A DNA stretch of 64,000 nucleotides, taken from contig JAQGDQ010000296.1 of NCBI GenBank assembly GCA_030141605.1, forward strand, positions 225,273-289,272. Direction: 5' to 3'. The notes under the pieces were generated by a model. That model did not search any database, had not been told where the DNA came from, and saw only the letters and a list, made by a program, of their open reading frames with translations. This DNA is from Tubiluchus corallicola. Its lineage: Eukaryota; Priapulida; Priapulimorpha; Priapulimorphida; Tubiluchidae. A program made the position numbers and the translations under genes. Of this stretch, positions 13,801-26,599 are shown piece by piece (position 1 is the first letter of the stretch; every line of letters starts with the position of its first letter).

Positions 13801-14999
13801 CGGAAGGTTCCCGACAATGCATTGCAAATTCGTTGAGGTCTATAATGAATTTTTTTTAAACTTTTGATAGTTATATTTTCGACAAACTGCCTCACAAGTG
13901 CTTTACATTATTTTACGAAGAGCCCCTCAAACTAGCAAGCATACCAGATATAAAAATACCCCGCCTTAAAGTTTTCGCATGTAAAACTTTCAAATATGTT
14001 TGTAGAATGAGCCCGTATATTACATGAATAGCTAATTTACTTTTTTGTCATCTAGATTATGCAAGAGAAAAAAAAGAGAAAAATAACGCGAGTGTACAAA
14101 ACAAAGATAGGTTTACATCACGGACCACTAGTTTGACTTTGCTGCTCGACCAAACATTGTGCAAATAAGACGTGATTTAGAAACGTGTTTAAACTTTTAA
14201 TAAAAAACTGGAAGCCAAAATTTTAATAAAAAATTGGAAACCAAAGTTTCATAACTGCACAGTCACTTACATTTTTGCAACTAAGCAAAATGTAAAGCTA
14301 ACTGCTATTAATTTTTGTGTTTCAATGCATTTCAGTGGTTTTGTTCTTCTGTGAGGCACAGCTCGCTTGAAAACTGCAGTTTGCACGAATCAATTGCTTT
14401 ATTAGACGAATTATTTGTTTTACTCCATTTTCTTCGTTAGTGACTTCACAATTGGTTGTTCTCGTTAGTTGTTAAACACTTTAATCAAATTATCTTTCAG
14501 TCCGACAGTTTCCTTGTCTGGCACGTCTTTAGTCTCTTGAAATTCTATTTACATGACAATTCTGCTAGAGCGTGTGTTGGAATTTTAAATTACTACTCCT
14601 TGTTTGACGGTACATCCCAAATGAAAACAAAAAGATGCAAACGATGATTATAGGACGGACTTTTAGGATCCTTATTTATTTTCTCTTTTGAAAAAAGTGT
14701 ATATATTACTATGGCATGTCAGTGAGAGAGCTTGTCTTCAAGACAGGCAAATACAGCACAATTTTTGGCACCTCGGTTGACCCTATCTATTAGCCTTTTT
14801 AAATTAAACTCAATTAAGCAAAATTATAGGTATGGATTATACTTACTATATTTATAGCTATTTGATCTCAATAACTTTTGCAGGTGTGATCCATTTGCTG
14901 TCTGGAGGAGCCTTGCATATGAAATTTCCTAAAATTTGGAATTGCGATTATCAATACACAAGAGAGCTTTTAAATCCAGCAATATGTTGTTTATTTTTA

Positions 15000-15029
15000 A
15001 AATCCGATAAGCAATCGCTTATCGGATTT
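15000..15029. repeat. Perfect 13-bp stem, 4-base loop
   Basis: AAATCCGATAAGC (15000-15012), loop AATC, then its exact reverse complement (15017-15029). An A-rich stretch follows, not a T-run. Confidence 0.7.
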
Positions 15030-16113
15030 ACCAAATAAAAAGGTTCGAATGACAGGTGGATCACCCTGAACCTCCCAACCGTTCTGTCAAACAAGCTGCT
15101 AAAACTTGGCGCAGCGGATCACATATTCAAAATCAGCTCTGGTGAATACAAATAATTCCCAAACCTCACATATGGCTAAACAGCCAAAGTATACAAACAT
15201 CATTTCACTGCAAAATATGACAGCAGATTGGCTAAATCGTTTACTACCGTGTAGTAGATTAGTTTACGTTTACTTTCATTGTCACAGTTACCATTCGGTG
15301 GTGGTGGCAGCGCTGGTAATAGTACTAACTGTGACGCCTATTAGCTTTTATCTCTTATTGCAATTACTTCGATGCTTGATTTGATGCTGCTGTTTTCTTA
15401 TGGGCTTCTCGTGACATTTGCACTTATTACCAACAAAGGGTAAATGACTAGCACAATATTATACGTATAAAGATGGATGCACGCGTGCACAGGGTGCGTA
15501 ATCCAACAGTTCAGTGTGTAGTGCCACCTACAACTGGAAATTCCTGTCTTGGATGTTACGTATAATGATTTATGCGTATGATTTATGCGGACATTAATGT
15601 GACTAGCCTCTCTAATGGAAGGCTCGCTAAATGCTGGTAAGATGTTTAGGTGCTCGTTGTGTGCGACTCACATTAATAAGTGGTTCTGATTATTAATTTC
15701 TAAATGGATAACTCATAACAAATGGACATGTATTCTGCTAGCACACAAAAAGCAAGTGCAAAATTTAATTAGCAACACTGTTGTGGACGACAAAGTTAAA
15801 TAATGGACCTCACATTTGAATCGAATTGAATTAAACTGAACTGAAACGAATTGAATTTCACAATGAAAAAACACGTGTACATACATTTTTATAAAGTGAA
15901 GGTGGATTGCATAGCAAAATCAGTCTAAGATGCAAAAGGTGGCAAACACATCCGCTGTGATTTCTGTCATGAACTTGCAAAATGGCGAAAGCACACTCTT
16001 TCTTATGTAAAACATTTTGCTGTGAGTTATTCAACTGCTTATATTTATCGAAAACTCAAATATAACTAGCTAACTAAATTAGGAATGAACTTAACTGTGT
16101 GCTCAACCTATTA

Positions 16114-16190
16114 AAAATAAATAAATAAATAAATGTACGTATGTATAAATAAATAAATAAATGTATATGTATATGTATATGTATTAATGC
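16114..16190 (+). repeat. TAAA and GTATAT short tandem repeats
   Basis: Two AAAT/TAAA runs followed by GTATAT units. Confidence 0.85.
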
Positions 16191-17574
16191 ATGTAGGTAA
16201 TACATGCAATGCAGTAGAGCTAAAATTGTTTTCTTATCTTGTCAAAGAGCAGTCCGGGCGCTACACGCTGATACGGAATCCTCGGTTGTATCACTTGGAA
16301 CTGTTTCAGCTCTCCATCTCCGTCGTTCTGTTAACATTATTATTGAACTAATGTATTATGTAGCAGCTGGTGTACTTTCAAACGGGTTTAAATTACTCTT
16401 AATGCTCACAAATTTTCACCCGACAGTGGTGATTGCGATGACATGATTTGTAGTATGTAATGTAATACTGGGTAAGCTAAATGAGATTACCGTTATTTTT
16501 CGTTCACAAAACTTCCATACGTTGCCAAAAACTTTAAGTCTTCTGCATACAAATGTTACTTGCCCGTCGGAGTTCAACTTGGAGATAGTGAACGACGTAG
16601 GAGGGGATTAGCTTATTGCGCCCCGTATTTGAACGTTAGGAAAGATAGCTGCATACTATTGTGCGCTTTGTCTGACCAGCCACGTATGAACTATAATATG
16701 ACAACGACACATCGATGACATTAAATTCATCTTGCACTCATTAAACTCATTGATTTTTAAGTCATTAAACACTGTGCAATTTCTCACTACTTATAAGGAC
16801 CAACGATTCTATTCAGCACACGTGAGAGAAGTTTCCTAAAGCTTACAACAGAGTGCAGTCTTTGTCGTCATGACAGTGGCTTCAGAATTTTGATTCGGTT
16901 CTGACCATTTTTGTTGCTGAGTAATTTTCTGATTAAAATAGATTGCGCGTTGTGATTAATGCACAGTAAATGTTCGGAATGCGAATTGCCAGCATGCGAG
17001 TGTGTGCGACTTTACAAGCCAATATGCACAAAAACCTTATTCTAAAAGAAGAAATACTAAGTGTCCCAACGACAAAATTATTCAAAAGTGTTAATCTGGT
17101 AAATAACTTTAGAAGCTTCTACTTCGAGTATTACGTTATTAATTCGAACGGCGTCTCTTTTAAAGTATTGCTTTCATTGTATATGCTCACCATCGCATTT
17201 ACAATACTTTTTGCAGCATCAAATGTGGCTTGATAAGTCTACTACAATGATTTTATGCCATGCTTTAGAGTCTGCATGATAGCTACAAAGGAAAATGGTG
17301 CAAAAACTTTAATTGTAGAATAAAAAATTCTCATTTACTGAGTAAAAGACTAAAAATTTACCACGAGATGAACGCTGTTCACCTGCAAATGAAATTGAAA
17401 ACCATATCAATGGTAATTACTAAAAAGGCAAAAGAAAATGACAAGATGTATTTACCGTCTTCTTTACCGAATCATTTACCAAAACGGTTATTTCGAGACT
17501 TACGTTTACAACAATTGTAAGGATGAACACACAAACAACGAATAACAAGTAGGATATGGTGAAATACTTTTTTG

Positions 17575-18425
17575 CAAAATTTTGCAGATGCCGTAAGGTG
17601 CCAAAAGCTCGTTTAACGTCCGAAATAAACCCAACACTGAAGACCCATCCAACATTTTAAAAATTAATTCGGTCGCTTCAAACAGCTGTGAAATTAACAC
17701 GACCGCCATGTTGACCGCCAAAGCCGCAAACGCCGCAACAAGTAGTCAACAATAGTCGACCGCAATAAGTTTTCACACACTTTAGCAAGTACACAGATAA
17801 ATGTTAAAGGTCAATAGTTATTAAAATCATTGGCAGGCTTTTTCTTTTACATCGATGTCATTCTTCCAATTAGTTGGTATAACAACAGAGTCAAGCGTTT
17901 TTCTGAAAATCGTCCAAACCGCTAGTGCAAAGAATTGATGCTAATTCTTTTAATACTTTCCCATGTATCCCAGCAAGATCCATTGACTTAAGGGTATTTA
18001 CTGCACACAATGCTTTCTGGATGTCTTCCACAGTAAAGTCTATATCTATCAGTATAGCAATATGATTTTCTGAAACACCTCTTCCAAAACTCTGATCCAC
18101 ACTTATATTGGTCCGACAGTTGAACGTACTAGCAAATTTTCCAGTTACGATATTAGCAACTTCGCTAGGCAAATGTTTTTCAATACCATGCACTTGAAAA
18201 GGGCCTACAGGATTATGTAGAATGCGCACATTTGTCATGTAAATCCAAAAGCGTTTAGAGTTATCAACACAGTCACTTGGAACTTTGCGTCCATATTCGA
18301 GTTTGGCTTCTTAACATACTGAGGGGACATTGCGACATGCGTTGCAGTATGTTGTATTATTTCTTCCAGTTGGATATATCTGCAAGATACTAAGTCTATG
18401 CATTTTTGTATTTACAGCAGTTTGT
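17575..18425 (-). mobile_element. Decayed non-LTR (LINE) reverse transcriptase fragment
   Basis: Read on the minus strand, pieces in shifting frames line up with the region from the endonuclease-RT linker into the RT domain of CR1/Jockey-like LINEs. They are WYDANVQTAVNTKMHRL near 18415; DNSKRFWIYM near 18255; the open frame 18238-17891 with FTVEDIQKALCAVN, AGIHGKVLKELA; then VIPTNWKND, FICVLAKVCENLL near 17800, QHG near 17710, and DVKRAFGTLRHLQ near 17600. At least one stop and several frameshifts break it, so it is inactive. The catalytic YADD region is not present. Confidence 0.75.
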
Positions 18426-21400
18426 ACGTTGGCATCGTACCATTCAGGCTATAAGTTTTCAACGTGTTACGTTTTCAGAATAAAATTATCTAAAACACTT
18501 GCGACAAGGTCTTTCAAGTACTGCCGCGCACTTAGCAGTCTCTCGGCACTTAAATCGTTTGTATCAGTAATAAGTTCAATGAATGATAAAGCCATTCGCC
18601 ACGCTTCGCAGTGATCCTTACTATATACATGCGTCAAAGAGATGTTCTTCTTCACATTATATTGGTACAAGAATTGCACTTTCTTGTGCTCTGAAAGACA
18701 AATTGATGGACATGACTGGGCGTCAGAAGCGATGGTCAATGGGTGTTTTGTAAGACATGTTGTGATAAATCTTTAACAAGCTGCGGCCTATTAAAGACAT
18801 ACATGAGGAACCAAAATGCATAACATTAAATAACTCAACTAGAATCACGAAACTTGCAAGATAGACACTTGGAGCAAGGGCTCAGACAATGTACACCAAA
18901 ATACTTAAGACTGTTTAAATTCCGAGACAGGGGCCGAGAATACGAAAATTAGGGCAAATGGCTTTGTTCCTCAAGTCGTAACGTTAAATAATTCCAAAAC
19001 TCTGTACCCGAGTCCCGAAATTTCAATCTTCCAGGATAGACAAGCATTTAGCTAATGTTGGGTAGGTGTGCACCTTAATGAGCTTAAATAGGATCGAAAT
19101 GTAAAAATGAAGGTAAACTGTTCAATTACACTTGAGTAAATCGCAATGGGCCAGTTACAGTCAAGTGATTATTAGTCACGAGAACGATGCACACTTATAG
19201 GCGTGATGATCTACAAGTATTGACATGCGTTGACCACCCAGTTATAATCTGTGAACACGGTCACACGGCGTTGTACTCACGAATTTGAATAAGATTTCAT
19301 TCAGGCTTGTGGGCGAGTCTTACAAATCACGTCCAAACGGTTTTTAATTGAAGTAATAGCCGAAATTAGATAATGGTAAAATCTGTTATTACGATATTGC
19401 TTCTAAAAGATTAAACACAACGTTTCTATTACAGGTAACTACTAAATACCTGGTTCTACAATTGCTGTGTGTCAGCAAAAAAATCTATCTTTGTAATTCT
19501 AAGCAGTTACAAAAATAAGATGAAAATAAATTGTATTAATAGTGCCTGTTTATCAAAGTATGGTCAAACTAGTATCAACACTAATAAAACAATTTCCTTG
19601 TTTTGTTAAAGAATTATGCTGTGGCGCATGCCATCAAGTTGAGAAAGATGCAGATGATTACGAATAATGACTCTCATTAGTAATGACGAGTGCAGAACAG
19701 TCAGTGAGTGGACAATTGTCCTTTAGTCTTAATTATGGTTCCTCGACAAGTTGGTCTCTAGGTATATTGTGTTTTATTATAATGTGAGATCACATGTAAC
19801 TTTGTGAGGACAGAAATATACAAGTTGGTGATGGCGTACGTTTAACTAAACGTTAGCACTTTCGTTGTTTTTGGCTAAGTAAGTATGTATATACAGTACT
19901 TCTGAATGTAACTGTAACGCATCTGCAGTGTTTAATCCTCAAGTATTATCTGCGAAGATGGACGTACTTGTGATATCGCCTTGAGTAGCTAATTTTGTAG
20001 TGTAGTAAGATACTGATGGCAAAAGTTATTAATATTATCTTCTGCCTCTGGAATTTTTCACCGGTGCAATTAGTAACAAAATACAGTGCGCAACAGAATT
20101 TTTGTATTACATCAAGCAGTTCAATGTACATGCAAACTGCAACAAAGACTTTATTCTAATTGTTTAGGTACTGAAATTGCTGACGACAAATCCAACCGAA
20201 CCTGTGGACATTACACAATGTGATATATATTTTATTTGATTAAAGATATAAATAGAATTTTCGTAAGTGTTGGAGTTATAATCGTAGTCGTGCACTTGGT
20301 GTTAGGTCGCGGAGATCGGCCGTAATTAATTTTCGTCACGTTTGTCATGAGAGCTGTAGATCGATATTTGTATGAAATTTGTGAAAGTATTTTGCCGTAA
20401 CACAGGCATGTACTTTTATGCCAATATTAGTAATGCATAAATATGAAAAACTTGTCTTCAGCGCCTTTTATTTGTGATCGGTACTAGACGAAACAGTAAG
20501 AGGCAGTTAAGGTAGTAATCATTCATTCATCTTTAATCATCATTATCCAAACGCTTTCGGTGAGCGATGGCACCATTCCACAGTGCTGCTAATCCTTATT
20601 TAGCCCTTTAAATTAAGATATAATACATGCAAAGGGAATCATATTGAATCATACATTTTCAACCAATTATGATTATAAATTTACAGTTTTACACATACAT
20701 GCATTTATCTGATCGTTTCATCTATCGCTAACATCCAGACTTTAAATGTGTCATGTACTGGTCTGGTAGTTTCTTATTTTAATCTGATGTCTAATTTTAA
20801 ACGTTCAATATTAGTGCAACAAATCATCGTTCATGTGAGCCACACAACTCACACACGAGATGCCAAGATATAACACTTTTTGTATTATGATCACACAAAA
20901 TTCCTGCATTTCTTGACAATAAAAATCTTTCACATAATTTCAAAGCATTGAGCAGAAAAGTACCCCACAGTATTTCAGGACCTTGAGCAGCAAATTGTTT
21001 TGATGCATTGATCAGCTTTCTGTTAGTTAGAGCAGCACTGATAGGATTTTATAACAGGCACTAAAGCGGTTGATAAAGAACGTGAAAAAGATGTAAAGTA
21101 GTTATAGAAGGCCTGCTACTAAAAGAAATAAATAAACGCATTAAGATGTACCGATAGCAACAAGGGCACTTTCTTTTGAAAACGAGTTAACTGGTGCCTG
21201 AGAATTTGCGCTAGCTTGATATCTTGTTGTACTGCGGTGCCTAGTAGCGCTTCAACAAATTTCGTGGTACCACGTACGCTCCCTAACCGTGTACTGCAGC
21301 CAATGTACCACGAGTCGGTATATGGAAAGGTAGTCTTAGAGTTAAACGATTTACAAAAAGTATATAGCCTGTACGGCAAACCATAAGGCTTGCATCTCTT

Positions 21401-22908
21401 TCTCCGTCTATCTTTCTACCTGTCTGTCTGTCTGTTTGTTTATCCAACCGACCAACCAACCAAGTGATCGAATTCAAACTAACACATTCCCTAAAATAAA
21501 ACTGGCATTACATAAAATGCCTAGGCAAATTACTGAATGTTTGTTTTATTTTTAGATTAACTAAAATGTATTCAGGATTCTATAAAATAACTAGGGAAAG
21601 TGAATACAGAATCTAAGAATTGCATACTCTGTCTAGATAAGTTTTTGCTTTATGTATAATGCCCACGAAAAATATAGAAGGAACCACTTTAGATATTTTA
21701 CTCGGCTTGTATTGGCTCTCCATAAAATTTTTAGTCATTTTACAGAATACCCAGTTTCACACTTTGCCTGTATTAAACATAAAGTAAATTCTAGATTATC
21801 ACATAAAGTTACCCAACTTGCAGGAGAATGGATGGAAAATGTTTGTGAGGAACTATTTTTACCGCATCGTTTCTGTATTTCGAAATAAAGTGTTGTCTGG
21901 CTGGGCAAGTAATTATAAAAATATATGACATATATTTAAAACGAATTATGCCAAAACTGGACATGACATTACAGGTGAAAAGTTCAAAAAATGCTTGGAA
22001 TTTCTGCTGTAACCCGAGTTTAGAACATTGAGTAATATGAACCGGCACTGAGCTTCATCAATTAAATCATGAGAGCCGTGTAATTGTCAAGTACGACTTC
22101 ATATGAAAGCATGAAACCATACTAGGTGATATGAGATATTTTCCTGAAGTAAGTGAAAATAAATCATCTAGTCTGGTTTCCCGAGAAAGCTAAATCTGGC
22201 AAAACACACGACTCGTAACACGAGAAAGCAACATGGTCGCTTTTTGGGGACTATTGCCGCAACGTTTCGCATTCAATTCTGAAACTTCTTTGTGAACAAT
22301 ATGATGAAGAAATGAGAATGTGTGAGTACTCATGCAAAACTGACTGATAAGGAAACAGTGAATGAACAACGAATGATTATACATTCACATCTGAAAATCT
22401 TCAAAACATTAGCTGAAAAAAACGTACATGCTATATTCCTAACTAATAGCATACATGTATACATATAAATACGTATACATGTATAAAAAAAAATTATCTT
22501 TCCCAAAACATGTTTTTAAAACAAATACACCACAGTTTATAAAAAAGGCTGAATCGAAAAATTTTCTTAAGGATTATAAAATCCGTATATTATTTGTTAC
22601 ATTATTTAAATGCACAATTCCTATAGTATGTAAATAGCCTTATTAGTGCACAGTTCTTAGTTCACGACCTAATTTCTACTTGTAAGCATATGTACTAATC
22701 ATCACGAGTCAATAGAAAAGGTCCTGATGTCACCAAAATACTTGTTTTAGGTAAAACTCAAACATGATACAAATCGTCATTAAACACTGGATAAGATACA
22801 AGCTTATTAGGGTACAAATTTCGCTATATGTATCTGGGCTATATTATATCATCAACTTTGTATTCCTGGCTGCCACAATTTACTGTGTACCTGTGGCTCT
22901 ACTAAAAC
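18426..22908. other. No gene recognised
   Basis: Low-information DNA. A short CTGT/GTTT run lies at 21421-21440. Several frames of 60-90 codons lack any family match. Confidence 0.45.
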
Positions 22909-22940
22909 TATAAGGACATTGTTTTTCTGGCAAATCATTC
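22909..22940 (+). promoter_or_regulatory. TATA + initiator core promoter
   Basis: TATAAG at 22909-22914 lies 28 bp upstream of the A of TCATTC (22935-22940), which fits the TCAKTY initiator consensus. Spacing matches canonical TATA-Inr geometry. An ATG follows at 22956, giving a 5' UTR of about 19 nt, and that short reading frame runs into a perfect GTGAGT donor. Inference: start site of a distal transcript of the peptide transporter, or of an unrecognised gene. Confidence 0.5.
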
Positions 22941-22955
22941 AGCTATTTTGTAATC

Positions 22956-22989
22956 ATGGGAAAGAAAGATGAAAAAGACGAAAAGGATC
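22956..22989 (+). CDS. SLC15A: Candidate first coding exon 1A of the peptide transporter
   Basis: ATG at 22956 opens 11 codons (MGKKDEKDEKD) plus one base, followed by the strong donor GTGAGT at 22990. It ends in phase 1, exactly what exon 2 at 40343 requires. The junction codon would be CCT, giving D-P-S-R-L-L. The isoform would have 767 residues. A TATA/Inr pair sits just upstream. The intron to exon 2 would be about 17 kb. It could instead belong to another gene whose remaining exons I do not recognise. Confidence 0.45.
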
Positions 22990-23159
22990 GTGAGTATCTA
23001 TAAAAATTCTATATATCTGTGTTATCATATGTTCATATTCTCTTACAGTGAAGCATTTTTTGTTTAGCAATACTGCACATGATTTTATCTTCCAAAACGT
23101 AATTTTTCTCCTCGCAGCAAAGTTGCAAGAGGGACATAGTGATCTCACCGTACGTCCGT

Positions 23160-23650
23160 AGTTCCACTGTTGGCCCCATGGAGAAGTTCCACGCCAAACT
23201 GTTTGCCTAAGCTTGCATCTTTCATGTGTGTATTACTCATCAATAGAGGAAAAGCCTTCTCGATTTCGTGATCCCAGGACCAAAGCTCAGAAGACCTGAT
23301 ACTTGAAATAGCTTCTCAGAGCATGTTAAGTTAAGGCCATAAGCTTACGTTTTTCCCGTCAGGTCGGTCATCAACAGGGGAAGAAGCCCTTCAATTTTGC
23401 TGTCTCAACGCAACGGCCAGGGTCTCAAGGCACGATATTTGGAAAGCCATATGGATGGATTTTGAGCTCAAATAGTTGACCCATCTTAGGTCATGTTTCA
23501 CATGTATGATTTTGGGGTTCCAAGGTCAAAGGTTAGGGTCACAGTATACACAGTGTGTAAACACATTTTAAGCCCGTATACGTGACCTTATCTTTCACGT
23601 TCATGTCGCCCATCAACAGAAGATGTGTACAACGCTCATCAACAGTAGAA
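23160..23650 (+). repeat. Degenerate repeat with recurring CATCAACAG motif
   Basis: CATCAAYAG followed by purine-rich sequence recurs at 23238, 23369, 23611 and 23637, with AAGGTCAAAGGTTAGGGTCA near 23521. GC content is higher than the surroundings. It lies just before the Penelope-like remnant. Family not recognised. Confidence 0.45.
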
Positions 23651-23679
23651 GAATCGTATTGACTAAGTTTTACTAAGTT

Positions 23680-23962
23680 AGTGAAGCCAAGTATGTGGGC
23701 AGATCATCTCAAAGACTGATTGATAGAGTAAAACAAGACATAGCGGTATGGGTAAGAACTAAATCCACAACCACTAGAACTCAACCAGATAAACAAAGCA
23801 AAAGTAGTTATAAGCTATAAACCAAGGCGAAGCCACATCTGCCATAGCCCAACATCTAAACAACCATCAATCATGACCAGATAATCTCAATAATTCAAAT
23901 TTCAAAATTATATACAAGTGCAGATTAGATTTCCACCTTAAAATTTTGGAAGCAATAATCTG
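23680..23962 (+). mobile_element. Decayed Penelope-like element, GIY-YIG endonuclease end
   Basis: From 23680 the frame reads SEAKYVGRSSQRLIDRVKQD, the pattern (YVGRTSQRL-x-x-R-x-KQH) of GIY-YIG endonucleases at the C-terminus of Penelope-like retroelements. After a frameshift, 23826-23962 reads SAIAQHLNNHQS, then FKIIYKCRLDFHLKILEAII, matching the domain's later R...FHL-x-x-LEA motif. Stops and the frameshift show it is dead. No upstream RT domain was recognised. Confidence 0.6.
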
Positions 23963-25870
23963 ATTGGTCTATCGCTCTGCTTCCGCTGTAACGTAAGCAC
24001 GCTCAGCGACTTTCGGGATAACAGCTCACCCTGAACAACAACTGTCTCAACTAAACTAAACCAAACAGCATGACAGTCACAACTAATGTCTAATCAGCTG
24101 ATAAACTGATTGCGCTTTTTCATAAACACAGATTTGCAGAGCAGCAGCTATTTTTACACGAAATTAACACTTCAAGTAGCCAAAAATGACTTTTCAATTT
24201 AAACAGAATGTAGAGACGTGGTTTCAAAGCACTACAAAATACAGGGACATAAGCATAATAAAGAAAAGTAAGCCAGTTAGCTTTGCTTTGCAATAAATTA
24301 GCGACAAAAATATTGTCTCTCTTGCCTTTGAACACACGAACATCATACATGCCTGCGATGTATTTTTCTATATTAACTGATGATGTGCTCGTCTGAAAAA
24401 TTTATTCAGTTTAGTATTTTTCCGTTGTCAGGCTAAGGAAATGGAATAAATTTGATTGTTCCATTCCATAGACGACCCTTATATTGAATGTTCGAGTTAC
24501 ATACGTCCCAATGGCATCTTTTAACCCTGATTATAACCAGAAAAATAGCGAAAAATAGCTAATACTACATTGATGTATAATATAGGTTTTGACCACATTT
24601 GAATTAATTTTGACTGTGAAGATCTCATTGAGGTATATATTAACTGACCAGAAAAAAACTAAACTAAACTGCGTATTTTCTTGACTGCAAAATGGTTTAA
24701 TCAGCAACTCATAGACGTAAGCGTTGTGCATTTCTTCCTATAAACGAAACTAAACTATATATTTTCATAAATTCATTTGCAATTTCAGTTGACAATAATA
24801 AAATCTAGAACCAGGCTAATATTTCTCCTGCTAACAAATGAAAAGTTGAGCATTTTTCATAACAGCATTAGACGGAGCTGTAGCTAAATGTCCCGAACGT
24901 ACCTGCGTTAATTAAGCTCTGCAGGTGTGTGAAATAACTTGCACGCTGATTGGGCAGTCAGCGAAAATGACTGACATTATGTTATGTCAACGAAAATAAC
25001 TGAAAATAAATGACAATTGCAGAAGTAGACACAGAAGAGTTCTGCTGAAAAGTCTTAGGACTATGTCTTTCAATTTAGTTAGTGTATGATTGCATAAACC
25101 TATGCACTGTGCAGTAAATGCTGAAACTTTACCATCATGGTCTTCGTACAAATGAAAACATTATTGGAATTCTGTACCACAAAGAACCCTTTTATTCTGT
25201 CAAGCTTTGTAGGTTTTTCGTAAAAATTCGTAAAGCAGCACTGAAGGCAAAATATGACCGCATGGCAAAACGTAGTTTAGACGTTGCTGATAACCATAAT
25301 GAATTTAATTATTTTATCGTTTTAATATACTAATGTTATATTGTTTAAAATATTAATGAATTAATATTTTGTAATTATTTTAAATATTTTATTTTATGAA
25401 TTTATTTATTTACATGCGCAGCTCGAATATGGCGTTTGTACAAATACTATACTTTTATTTCCAATTATTTTCCGTTTCCTCTACTCAACCTCAGGGCCAA
25501 AAGAGTAGCAATATATTTCAGTTTTTTTCTGCCGAAACTCACAGAAGTGGCAGTGCTACAAATGCAGAGATGTGCTGTGGGACAGAGTATTGCTACATGT
25601 GCAGACTCTATATTGCAAAAAGGATAGAAATTAATTACCCATGCATACTATAGTAGTAACAGCCCAACTGTAGGCCTACCTCAAGAACTTTACTTAATGA
25701 TTAAACTTCAACAAAATTTTGCTATGTTTAAACAGAATTTTATAATTTGCAAGTTACAAGTTAACTACTTCTGATAAATGTTAGCGATAAATGATACTTT
25801 ACTCAAAGTTGTAGTATAGTGTAGGATAGTATACCACTTATTAATTAGCAAGTGACCGATAGGTGGACCG
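23963..25870. other. No gene recognised
   Basis: No supported feature beyond short frames (for example 25118-25333). Confidence 0.45.
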
Positions 25871-26085
25871 GTAATAAAGTCACGGGAAAAAAGTCGCGGA
25901 AAGTTACAATTTTGGCTAGGTTGAAAAATCACTGGAAAAAGTCAGTTAATTTTGTCTAAGGTTCGGATTAAGGTTAGGGTTAGGGTTATTTATTTTTTTC
26001 CGTCCTCTTTCTCTTGTGATTTTTTTCCTGTGACTGTTTTCTGTGGCTTTTTACCCGTGATTCTTTTAGCTGGATTCCTGTGATA
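25871..26085. repeat. Imperfect inverted repeat around a telomere-like core
   Basis: Left arm blocks GTCACGGGAAAAAAGTC and right arm blocks TTTTTACCCGTGAT and TTTTTTTCCTGTGAC are inverted relatives. The centre carries GGTTAGGGTTAGGGTTA at 25974-25988. Confidence 0.55.
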
Positions 26086-26284
26086 ACGGGGGCGCAAAAT
26101 TTACTCAGCTCCGTTAAAGCAGAGCGTTCACATCCAGTGCCTTACAGTTGCTTTTTAAGTTCGGCAGTAGGTTGCTTAAACTCAAAACCGTCATCGTAAA
26201 GTGTAGTGGACAACTCTATTCCGCCCTGTCCAGATATTGTCTCGTTGGTCACACCTGTGAATCAATTGAATTAGGCTTTCCTAT

Positions 26285-26327
26285 AATAATAATGATAATG
26301 GTAATGATAATGGAAATGACAATGTTA

Positions 26328-26378
<51 letters not shown>

Positions 26379-26390
26379 ATGATGATGATT

Positions 26391-26442
<52 letters not shown>
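26285..26442 (+). repeat. ATG/GAT trinucleotide microsatellite
   Basis: Imperfect AATGAT units then nearly pure ATG units to 26442. Confidence 0.96.
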
Positions 26443-26599
26443 GTTGTTGTCAGTTGTTTGTCACGTGCTCCGGTTGCTAATTATACCAGTTAGTGTTGAA
26501 TAGATTGTGATTAGGCCGTGAGGCCAAGGCTGTATAAATTTACTTATAGTTAAAAGATACTACGTCGAACAAAGTATAAATGTTAAAAGACATACATGA

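Larger units (their letters stand above)
13801..17574. other. No gene recognised; intron or spacer after the carrier exon
   Basis: I looked here for the remaining carrier repeats (P-x-D/E-x-x-K/R motifs, GIR-LG) and saw none. Confidence 0.45.

Noticed and set aside
15040-15056. GGTTCGAAT, resembling a tRNA B box
   Set aside because: No matching A box or cloverleaf upstream.
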